In this document: in pieces, positions 23,717 to 29,648 of the stretch
How positions within the stretch are numbered: the stretch's first letter is position 1
Layout: every line of letters starts with the position of its first letter
NCBI RefSeq assembly: GCF_938045205.1
Contig: NZ_CALIMY010000102.1
Location: 1 to 29,648, forward strand
From: an uncultured Campylobacter sp.
Lineage (GTDB): Bacteria > Campylobacterota > Campylobacteria > Campylobacterales > Campylobacteraceae
Direction: 5' to 3'
DNA length: 29,648 bases
Program-made: the position numbers and the translations under genes
Notes under the pieces: model-generated
The model's database searches: none
What the model saw: the letters and a program-made list of their open reading frames with translations, nothing else
Told to the model about the DNA's origin: nothing

Positions 23717-25063
23717 ATGTGCGCAATCGTGGGAGTCATAAATTCCGAAGGTGCGGCTAAGACCGCGTATTACGGGCTTTTTGCCATGCAGCACCGCGGC
23801 CAGGAGGCAAGCGGCATCAGCTCGAGCTTCAACCATCATATCAAAACGATCAAAGCCACAGGACTAGTGACGGAGGTTTTTAGCCCCGCGAGTTTTGAAA
23901 TTTTAAAGGGCAACATCGCGATCGGCCACAACCGCTACGGCACCGCGGGCGCAGATAGCCTGAAGGACGCGCAGCCGGTAGCCGGCAACTACGCTCTGGG
24001 AGAGATATCGATCGTTCATAACGGAAATTTGATCAATAAAGACGAAATCCGCCGCAAGCTCGTAAGCGAGGGGGCGATCTTTCAGTCCAACATGGATACC
24101 GAAAACATACTGCACCTCATCTCGCGCTGTAGGCAGGAGCATCTAAAAGACCGCATCATCGAGGCACTGCAACAGTGCGTGGGCGCGTATTCTCTTCTGA
24201 TTTTAAGCCGCTCGAAGATGTTTGCTGTGCGCGATCGCTACGGCGTGCGTCCGCTCAGCATCGGCAGGCTCAAAGACGGCGGCTACATCGTCGCGAGCGA
24301 GACTTGCGCGTTTGATCTCGTAGGGGCCGAGTTCGTTCGCGATGTAAAGCCCGGCGAGATGGTGATCTTCGAAGAGGGCAAGGATGAGTTTAGCTCGCTT
24401 GAAATTTTAAAAGCTGCGGAGGCTAGAATTTGCGCGTTTGAATACATCTACTTCGCGCGCCCCGACAGCGTCGTAGAGGGTAAAAACGTATATGAGGTCA
24501 GAAAAAAGCTGGGCGCGGCGCTCGCGCGAAAATGTAAAGAGCTAAAAGCCGATTTCGTCGTGCCCGTGCCCGATAGCGGCGTGCCGGCGGCGCTGGGTTT
24601 CGCGCAAGAGAGCAAGCTGCCCTTCGAGATGGCGATCGTGCGCAACCACTACATCGGCCGCACCTTCATCGAGCCTACGCAAGAGGTGCGAAATTTGAAG
24701 GTCAAACTCAAGCTAAATCCGATCGGTGCAGCACTGCACGGCAAGAGCGTCGTCGTCGTGGACGATAGCATCGTGCGCGGCACCACGAGCAAAAAGATCG
24801 TCGAGCTTCTGCGCCATGCGGGCGCGGCGCGCGTACATATGTGCATCGCAAGCCCCGAGCTAAAGTATCCCGAGCGCTACGGCATCGACACGCCGAGCGT
24901 GCGCGAGCTGATCGCCGCAAATATGAGCACGGATGAAATTTGCAAATTTATAGACGCCGACAGCCTCACGTTTCTTAGCGTACCGGAGCTCGTAGAGGCG
25001 CTTGGGGGCGAGCGCAAGTACTCGCTCGTAAGCTTCGACGGCGATTATTTCATCAAAGATTAG
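23717..25063 (+). CDS. purF: Amidophosphoribosyltransferase
   Basis: A 448-residue enzyme catalysing the first committed step of purine synthesis, PRPP plus glutamine to phosphoribosylamine. The glutaminase nucleophile C2 directly follows Met (MCAIVGVIN), so no propeptide needs removal other than Met. MQHRGQEASGI, GHNRYGTAG and FQSNMDTENILHL are the N-terminal-domain motifs. The PRPP-binding loop VVVVDDSIVRGTTSKKI is in the phosphoribosyltransferase half. AAGAGG precedes the ATG. It is the fourth gene of the plus-strand cluster if the remnant is counted and lies 20 bases before the DUF488 gene. Confidence 0.96.
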   Translation: MCAIVGVINSEGAAKTAYYGLFAMQHRGQEASGISSSFNHHIKTIKATGLVTEVFSPASFEILKGNIAIGHNRYGTAGADSLKDAQPVAGNYALGEISIVHNGNLINKDEIRRKLVSEGAIFQSNMDTENILHLISRCRQEHLKDRIIEALQQCVGAYSLLILSRSKMFAVRDRYGVRPLSIGRLKDGGYIVASETCAFDLVGAEFVRDVKPGEMVIFEEGKDEFSSLEILKAAEARICAFEYIYFARPDSVVEGKNVYEVRKKLGAALARKCKELKADFVVPVPDSGVPAALGFAQESKLPFEMAIVRNHYIGRTFIEPTQEVRNLKVKLKLNPIGAALHGKSVVVVDDSIVRGTTSKKIVELLRHAGAARVHMCIASPELKYPERYGIDTPSVRELIAANMSTDEICKFIDADSLTFLSVPELVEALGGERKYSLVSFDGDYFIKD

Positions 25064-25083
25064 CAAATTTAAAGGAGCAAACT

Positions 25084-25440
25084 ATGACAAAATTTAAGAT
25101 TAAGCGCGTCTATGAGAGCGCAGAGGAAGAGGATGGTTTTCGCGTGCTTTGCGATAGGCTATGGCCGCGCGGCGTAAAAAAAGACGCGCTGGAACTTGAT
25201 ATGTGGGCAAAGGACATAACGCCTAGCACCGAAATACGTAAGCTTTTCGCGCATAAGCCTGAGAATTTCGCCCATTTTAAGGAGCTTTACCTAGCCGAAC
25301 TTGAGCAAAATCCCGCCGTAGCGGAGTTTTTAAAAGCGGTTAAAAACGAGCCAGTTGTCACGCTGCTATACGCCGCAAAAGACGAGCACTGCAACCACGC
25401 GATGATTCTGCGTGATTTTCTGCAAAGCAAGGTGCGCTAA
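25084..25440 (+). CDS. DUF488 family protein (YeaO-like)
   Basis: A 118-residue cytoplasmic protein of the DUF488/YeaO family. The conserved core RVLCDRLWPRGVKK (about 20–33), DITPSTEIRKLFAHKPENF and the C-terminal VTLLYAAKDEHCNHAMILRDFL are all present, and the length is standard. The biochemical role of the family is not established; the shared Cys/His near the end suggests a catalytic or metal site. AAAGGAGC precedes the ATG and the gene closes the DUF748–dapB–purF cluster; a small hairpin (TGCGCT/AGCGCA, 25446–25460) follows its stop. Confidence 0.88.
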   Translation: MTKFKIKRVYESAEEEDGFRVLCDRLWPRGVKKDALELDMWAKDITPSTEIRKLFAHKPENFAHFKELYLAELEQNPAVAEFLKAVKNEPVVTLLYAAKDEHCNHAMILRDFLQSKVR

Positions 25441-25912
25441 AATTTTGCGCTCAAAGCGCACTGCTCGCCATATTTTAAAGCAAATGTAAAACCGCCTCGC
25501 TCGCCAAAATCCACTCGTAAAACCAATGCGCGAGGCGTAAAATTCAGCGAACAGGTGTGAGCGGAGCGCTCTTAAAGCCTTGCCAGACACGATTTGAGAT
25601 AAATTTTCTATCCGGATGTACACTTCGCAGATGCGCAAAACAAACGCTAAATTTTGCGTCAGAGCTCTAAAAAACGCAGAATTTTATAAAAAGCAAATAA
25701 AATTTCAAGGAAAATAACTCGATTTAATATATGCAAATTTAAAATTTCATCTATTTTTTAGCGCTATTTTTCATATCATAAGCTAGGAATTTAAAAAGTG
25801 GACTTAATATAAATTCGCAACAAATCAAATTAGTTTATTACACGCAGCATTTTTAAATTTCATTTAAGGATTTGCCGCTAACATTGCTCGTAATTTTTTA
25901 CAAGGAGAAACA
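25441..25912. other. Gene-free leader region before the Mop protein
   Basis: About 470 bases without a supported gene. Just after the DUF488 stop lies the TGCGCT/AGCGCA hairpin, which lacks a T-run. The middle is G+C-mixed with no coherent frame. From about 25680 it becomes strongly AT-rich; TATAAA at 25808–25813 could be the -10 box of the Mop gene, leaving a leader of nearly 100 bases. I saw no clear palindromic ModE-type site and no recognisable riboswitch. Confidence 0.4.
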
Positions 25913-26338
25913 ATGGCAATAAGTGCTAGAAATCAGCTTCACGTCGTAATCAGCGACGTAAAAACAGGTGCGGTAAATTCGCTAATCACAGCTAAAACCA
26001 GAGGCGGCGACGTGCTAAAAGCAACCGTGACAGTTGATTCTGAAAAAACTTTGGATTTAAAAGCAGGCAAAGAGGCGGTATTTTTATTCAAAGCCCCAAA
26101 CGTCATCATTTCAAAGGGAGAAAATGATCTTCGCCTAAGTGCTGCAAATCAACTAAAAGGCAAAATCACCGCCGTTAAAGAGGGCGCAATCAATGCTGAA
26201 ATCGATGTCAGAACCGCAGGCGGTGAGAATCTAAGCGCGATCGTCACAAACGGCTCCGTTAAAAATTTGGCGCTAGCAGTCGGTGACGAAGTAACCGCGA
26301 TCATAAAAGCTACTCAAATCATCGTCGGCGTAAAATAA
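25913..26338 (+). CDS. Two-domain molybdenum-pterin/molybdate binding protein (Mop, TOBE)
   Basis: A 141-residue protein made of two tandem Mop (TOBE) domains, about residues 1–68 and 73–141. Each opens with the SARNQL/SAANQLKGKI motif and contains a GAVNSLITAKTRGGD or GAINAEIDVRTAGGE strand pair. Such di-Mop proteins assemble into oligomers that store molybdate or tungstate in the cytosol for cofactor synthesis; whether it prefers molybdate or tungstate cannot be read. AAGGAG precedes the ATG at 25913. No mod, tup or moa gene is next to it. The gene is AT-richer than its neighbours and has its own long AT-rich leader, fitting an independently controlled, possibly highly expressed protein. 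Confidence 0.9.
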   Translation: MAISARNQLHVVISDVKTGAVNSLITAKTRGGDVLKATVTVDSEKTLDLKAGKEAVFLFKAPNVIISKGENDLRLSAANQLKGKITAVKEGAINAEIDVRTAGGENLSAIVTNGSVKNLALAVGDEVTAIIKATQIIVGVK

Positions 26339-26385
26339 TCCTGCATTGTGCGAACCGATGTGCACGCTTTAAACATCGCAAAATA

Positions 26386-26432
26386 AAGGAGCGAAATTTT
26401 ATAAATTCTGCTCCTTCCTCAAAAATCTTTTT
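26386..26432 (+). terminator. Intrinsic terminator of the Mop gene
   Basis: AAGGAGC (26386–26392) pairs with GCTCCTT (26410–26416), and inside it AATTT and AAATT pair around TAT. The stem is followed after ten bases by CTTTTTTG. The position, about 50 bases after the stop, and the stem strength make it a likely terminator, though the T-run is displaced. Confidence 0.5.
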
Positions 26433-26959
26433 TGATAAATCAAATTTCGTAGCAGCTCAAATAGCGCCGCAAGCGGTCTTTTCTCTCATGCGCGCAGATA
26501 CACCCCGCGCGACATCCAGCCCCAATCACACCAAGAGCGGTCTTGCCTCGGCTTTTATACGGCGCGCGTTTCGCGCAGACCTTTGCGTCTATGCGGCGCG
26601 AAGCCCGCGCGCGAGACATCTAGAAAAGCAGACCTGCCTTTGCCCTGCCCGCTCCGCTTATAACGATGTGCTTTCATATTTTGCGCGCTCGCGACGCGCC
26701 GCCGCTTTGCGCAGTAGCGATCGATCCTCGCGCAGATGTCCACACCAAGAATGAGCCGATCTAGATCATAGCAGCACGCACTAACCGCGCCCGCCGATAG
26801 ATAGCAGCACGGACAGATCATCAAACCGATCGCCTCGCCCTAAATCCGAGCGTTTTTTGAGCTTTTGCCGATCGGCTCGTTAAAAGGCGTAGATTCCGCG
26901 AATAAAATCACTCTTGTAAAATTTCGGCTCATAGCCGCGGGTAGCGGGCATTTGCTTTG
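26433..26959. other. Gene-free stretch, possibly decayed sequence
   Basis: About 530 bases with high G+C and many GCGC words but no frame that resembles a known protein on either strand. Short direct repeats are present (CACACCAAGA near 26527 and near 26741; ATAGCAGCACG near 26768 and near 26803), and two perfect 10-base palindromes occur (GATCTAGATC at 26758–26767, GCCGATCGGC at 26867–26876). This looks like a remnant region; no ribosome-binding site with a coherent ORF follows. Confidence 0.4.
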
Positions 26960-27508
26960 CTAAATTTGATACTCGTCGGGGCCTAGTTCGCCTCGCAAAA
27001 GCTTACCAAAGCGTGCAGCTGCGGCATCTACGGCATCGTCGCCAAACTCGCCCGGCTCAAACCCGCTGCTGACAAACGGCACAGCAAAGTCCATCCCGCA
27101 GTAGTTTGCTGCGATCTTAAGCGGTGTTAAAATTTCATCCAGGCTAAAGCCGATAGCACCCTGTTTGGAGTACTCGCCAAGCGGGGTGCTGACGCTTAGC
27201 ACAAGCTGCAAGACCTTGCCCTTAAGCGCGCTGGAACCCACCAGCTCGTGCGAAAAGACGATGTCGATATAGGCTTTTAGCATAGGCGGCACGTTTAGCC
27301 AGTACATCGGGTACAAAAATACGATGCGGTCGGCGCCCAATAGCGCGTCTTGCTCTGTGCGAGCGTCGATGCGCGCAGTATCAGTGCCGTAAAGTCCCTC
27401 CAAATGGCGTACCTCCACGCCGGCAGCGCTCTTTGCGACCTGCGATAGGGCTTTGTTTACGCGCGAGGCGGCGAAATTAGGATGCGATAAGATAACGAGT
27501 GTTTTCAT
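26960..27508 (-). CDS. NAD(P)H-dependent oxidoreductase (flavodoxin-like quinone reductase)
   Basis: A 182-residue flavodoxin_2-family enzyme of the MdaB/KefF/YwrO type, expected to transfer two electrons from NAD(P)H via bound flavin to quinones or similar acceptors, in the cytosol. The flavin-phosphate motif LSHPNFAASRVNKAL lies at about 7–21, FLYPMYWLNVPPMLKAYID follows at about 89–107, and the active-site loop FSLDEILTPLKIAANYCGM is near 126–144. AAAGGA precedes the ATG at 27508. It is monocistronic on the minus strand. A second member of the same family (28659–29230) has been frameshifted. The natural substrate cannot be deduced. Confidence 0.88.
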   Translation of the reverse strand: MKTLVILSHPNFAASRVNKALSQVAKSAAGVEVRHLEGLYGTDTARIDARTEQDALLGADRIVFLYPMYWLNVPPMLKAYIDIVFSHELVGSSALKGKVLQLVLSVSTPLGEYSKQGAIGFSLDEILTPLKIAANYCGMDFAVPFVSSGFEPGEFGDDAVDAAAARFGKLLRGELGPDEYQI

Positions 27509-27874
27509 ATTATTTCCTTTGTTAAAATTTGCAGAATCATATCGTTAAAAAGCTAAAAGTAGATTAAGAAGGGTTGTGAAAACGAGCGTTATTTTGCTTG
27601 TGAGGAACCTGGATTTGCGTGGCACGATAGATACGAAGCGCTCTCGTACCATACTGCCTCAAGGCATGTGCAACAAAATGTTTTTACGCGTGCCGCAAAG
27701 CAAGCCCCTAGCCCGCTCTTGTCTGGAACGATCTCGCTTGCGATCCACCCGATCGCGTGCAGCTGCGGCGCGGGACGAAATTTCATCCAAGCAAGGATAA
27801 ATTTATGAAAAAAGATTAAAATTTAGCTGCAACTCGGGCTATGAGCCCGAAAATTTCAAAAAAAAGGACACGAT
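27509..27874. other. Divergent intergenic region with a 7-bp hairpin
   Basis: About 366 bases between the divergent reductase and peroxiredoxin genes. Two overlapping ORFs on opposite strands here show no recognisable domain and no ribosome-binding site and were not accepted. A strong hairpin TCGGGCT/AGCCCGA with loop ATG sits at 27834–27850, 24 bases before the bcp ATG. On the plus strand it is followed by AAAATTTC, so it is more likely a leader structure than a terminator. Confidence 0.45.
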
Positions 27875-28402
27875 ATGCAGAGAAAAACACAGATAGAAGA
27901 CGAGTTCAGCACAGAGGATCGCGAGCGTAAAATCACGCTGCAAGCAGGAGATGCGGCGCCCGCTTTTGCGCTGCAAAACTCCGACGGCGCGAGCGTCGCG
28001 CTAAAGGACTTCGCGGGAAAAAAGGTCGCGCTGTATTTTTACCCCAAGGATAACACCCCCGGCTGCACGACCGAAGCGTGCGAATTTAGCGCCGCGTACG
28101 ATGATTTCATCGCCGAGGGCTGCGTGATCGTAGGCATCAGCCCCGACAGCACTAAATCTCACGCGGGCTTCATCGCCAAGCAAAGCCTAAAGCACATCCT
28201 GCTGAGCGATCCGCAGCACGAGGTAGCCAAGCTATACGGCGCGTGGCAGGTGCGCAAAAACTACGGGCGCGAGTATCTGGGCATCGTGCGCTCAACCTTT
28301 CTGATCGGTGCGGACGGCAAAATTTTAAAGGTCTATAAAAGCGTCAAGGCAAAGGATCACGCCGCAAAGGTGCTCGCGGATCTGCTAGCTGCGGGAAAGT
28401 AA
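27875..28402 (+). CDS. bcp: Thioredoxin-dependent peroxiredoxin, Bcp/PrxQ type, with N-terminal extension
   Basis: A 175-residue atypical 2-Cys peroxiredoxin that reduces hydrogen and organic hydroperoxides. The peroxidatic C64 lies in YPKDNTPGCTTEAC and the resolving C69 five residues later, the arrangement of the PrxQ/Bcp subgroup; the GIVRSTFLIGADGKI strand is conserved. The catalytic domain begins at about residue 20 (ITLQAGDAAPAFAL), so the first about 19 residues, hydrophilic and highly charged, are extra compared with the usual about 155-residue Bcp. The ATG at 27875 has AAAAGGA upstream, and no nearer ATG exists, so the extension appears real. It is not a signal peptide. Expression may be influenced by the hairpin upstream. 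Confidence 0.92.
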   Translation: MQRKTQIEDEFSTEDRERKITLQAGDAAPAFALQNSDGASVALKDFAGKKVALYFYPKDNTPGCTTEACEFSAAYDDFIAEGCVIVGISPDSTKSHAGFIAKQSLKHILLSDPQHEVAKLYGAWQVRKNYGREYLGIVRSTFLIGADGKILKVYKSVKAKDHAAKVLADLLAAGK

Positions 28403-28658
28403 AGCGCTAGGCGGCGTTTTGAAGCAGAGCTTGCACGCTTTTGGGCGCTAAGCTTTAATTATGAAATTTATGCACTGAAATTTACTATGGAATTTCGGCG
28501 TCAAATTTAAGCGCCGAAGCTTCGGCATTAAAATTTAGTCTTGGAATTTTGCCTTATAATTCCGCCGCCCATTTGAAAATGAAATTTCAAAGCGGAGCTG
28601 CAAGCGCGATTTTAGCGGCAAATTTTATCGCCCCAAACCAAAATTTTAAAGGAAAAAT
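28403..28658. other. AAATTT-rich intergenic with a 14-base palindrome and -10 box
   Basis: About 255 bases with no gene. A perfect 14-base palindrome GCCGAAGCTTCGGC lies at 28513–28526 and the word AAATTT or AAATTTT recurs several times. TATAAT at 28555–28560 could be the -10 box for the downstream broken reductase; no -35 box is evident. Confidence 0.4.
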
Positions 28659-29230
28659 ATGAAAAGCTTAATCATTCTGGTCGCCCCGACATTAAAAATT
28701 CGCTCATAAACAAGCGGTTTTTGAAAGAGGCGGTCGCGCAAAGCTTCGCCGTGCGCGACCTAGCGCGCGAGTATCCTAGCGGCGAGATAGACGGCGAGCG
28801 CGAACGCGCGATAATCAAAGCTCATGACGCGCTGGTGCTGCAATTTCCGCTGCATAATTTCTCCTCGCCCGCGATTTTAAAAAGCTGGATCGATGCGACG
28901 ATGACGTATGGATTTGCCTACGGACGCACGAGCGAGGGCATTCGTGGGCGCGCCGTGGCACTGGCGGTGAGTGCGGGCATCAAGCGCGCCGACTACGCGC
29001 CTAGCGGGCGGTATCATTTCACGATGGAGCAGATTTTAGCGCCGTTTGAGCTGGCATTCCGCTACTATTTTCATGCCGACTGGCGCGGATTTTTCGCGTT
29101 TTACGGCGCCGAGGAGACACCCGGCGTCGATTACGAAAGCAGTGTCACGCAGATAGAAAAAGGCGCGGCGGAATACGCGGAATTTTTAAGAAATTTAGGC
29201 GCAAAGAGCGGCGCGGGTAAAGAATTTTAA
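28659..29230 (+). pseudogene. Frameshifted NAD(P)H-dependent oxidoreductase (flavodoxin_2)
   Basis: AAAGGA followed by ATG at 28659 starts a reading frame MKSLIILVAP that stops at 28707–28709. The expected continuation, PDIKNSLINKRFLKEAV, is one base back in another frame and runs intact to 29230 with QFPLHNFSSPAILKSWIDATMTYGFAYG (a hallmark of the KefF/YwrO family) and FTMEQILAPFELAFRYY. The frame break falls at the CGCCCC near 28682–28687, where the family has a Ser-His-Pro flavin-binding motif; the His is missing, so a loss of four bases, or a single base, would explain it. The open frame alone could only begin at a TTG at 28721 without a ribosome-binding site and would lack the flavin-phosphate loop. 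A base-calling error remains possible. Confidence 0.75.
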
Positions 29231-29253
29231 GTTAAAAGCAAACTCGATTTTGG

Positions 29254-29281
29254 GGCTAAATTTTAAAATTTAGGCTTTTTT
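29254..29281 (+). terminator. Intrinsic terminator after the broken reductase gene
   Basis: CTAAATTTT (29256–29264) is directly followed by its complement AAAATTTAG (29265–29273), then GC and six T. The stem is AT-rich but the T-run is immediate, 25 bases after the reductase stop, so it is a credible terminator of this transcript. Confidence 0.6.
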
Positions 29282-29648
29282 GTGACACACATTGCGCCTT
29301 TAGAATAAAGAGGGCTACGATGAAATTTTAAACGAAGCGGTTAAATTTAGCCCGTTCCGCTTGCCGCAGAGATAAAATTTTGCCAAAGAATACAGCCACT
29401 TTGCGGCCCACTTAAATCGTAGAAATATAAAATTTGCCGCAGCTTGTCGTGCAGGCTGCAAAAATGCGCAGTCGCACCATCTGCGAATAGCATAAAGACG
29501 CGACAATACGCGGGCTGTAAAGCACAGGATGCGGCAAAATTTTACAACGCGCCTTTTTGAGCTCGCTAAACCGCGCGTTCGGTAGAGCAAAGTAAAATTT
29601 CATAGCCGCGTGAAATTCCGCTTAGTAAAGCAAAATTCCGCTTTGCTC
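29282..29648. other. Gene-free right edge
   Basis: About 365 bases with no supported gene. Overlapping minus-strand ORFs are present but have Cys/Arg-rich composition with no domain. The final 64 bases are bounded by an exact inverted repeat GAGCAAAG (29585–29592) and CTTTGCTC (29641–29648), with AATTCCGCTT repeated between. It may be decayed DNA or part of a longer structure that continues outside the window. Confidence 0.35.

Noticed and set aside
26488..26824. Overlapping ORFs on both strands in the gene-free stretch after the Mop gene
   Set aside because: Arg/Ala/Ser/Cys-rich translations without a domain or ribosome-binding site; explained by G+C-rich sequence.
27576..27800. Opposed 74- and 65-codon ORFs between the reductase and bcp
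   Set aside because: No start signal, no recognisable domain, and the translations are low in normal protein character. A regulator such as an HxlR protein would fit the context, but no such motif is seen.
28721..29230. A complete 169-residue reductase starting at TTG 28721
   Set aside because: It would lack the first beta strand and flavin-phosphate loop of the family, and a proper ATG with AAAGGA is found at 28659 in the shifted frame; the locus is better read as a frameshifted gene.
29315..29603. Two overlapping minus-strand ORFs at the right edge
   Set aside because: They overlap each other in different frames, are Cys- and Arg-rich, and lack a ribosome-binding site and any domain.
1..29648. 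CRISPR arrays, insertion sequences, prophage, restriction or other defence systems
   Set aside because: No regularly spaced repeats, transposase, integrase, Cas, methylase or nuclease genes were found; the content is essentially core metabolism and envelope genes.

Overview
This window looks like a chromosomal segment of a Campylobacter from the higher-G+C oral group (C. gracilis, showae or rectus-like). The gene families and their neighbourhoods support the genus. From memory of C. jejuni, gltX–malic enzyme with a divergent SurA-like chaperone matches Cj1287c–Cj1289, the fabZ–lpxA–clpX–mreB–mreC–carB run matches Cj0273–Cj0279, and dapB next to purF matches Cj0196c–Cj0197c. A menaquinone (futalosine) pathway gene, QueH and non-coding DNA saturated with AAATTT words also fit. 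The species call is inference.

Layout. 1–890: the end of an unknown gene, a 4-TM zinc-ribbon membrane protein and a tiny coupled exported ORF, all AT-rich. 891–2357: a DUF4197 exported protein on the minus strand between two gene-poor stretches rich in inverted repeats. 2358–8977: a compact minus-strand operon gltX–malic enzyme–pncB–lipoprotein–mqnA–gdhA. 9062–10445: a SurA-like periplasmic chaperone and a small unknown protein on the plus strand. 10512–19203: a minus-strand envelope operon queH–fabZ–lpxA–clpX–mreB–mreC–carB. 19269–25440: a plus-strand operon with a giant AsmA-like DUF748 protein, dapB, a broken nucleotidyltransferase remnant, purF and a DUF488 protein. 25441–29648: a looser region with an orphan two-domain Mop protein, a quinone/NAD(P)H reductase, a Bcp peroxiredoxin, a frameshifted second NAD(P)H reductase and several gene-free stretches.

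Functionally the window is mostly housekeeping. It covers lipid A and fatty-acid synthesis (fabZ, lpxA), cell shape (mreBC), envelope lipid homeostasis (DUF748), outer-membrane protein folding (SurA-like), lysine/peptidoglycan precursors (dapB), purine and pyrimidine/arginine entry points (purF, carB), NAD salvage (pncB), menaquinone (mqnA), nitrogen and carbon metabolism (gdhA, malic enzyme), tRNA charging and modification (gltX, queH), and peroxide/quinone stress (bcp, reductases). Tight overlaps (ATGA, TGATG, TAATG) show strong translational coupling in both large minus-strand operons.

I found no CRISPR array, tRNA, rRNA, transposase, phage or recognisable defence system. The points most worth a second look are a long hairpin overlapping the mqnA ribosome-binding site, a cloverleaf-like inverted-repeat cluster at 900–972, a nucleotidyltransferase remnant that ends in a double palindrome, the 4-bp-type lesion in the second NAD(P)H reductase, and the AT-rich unknown genes at the left edge.
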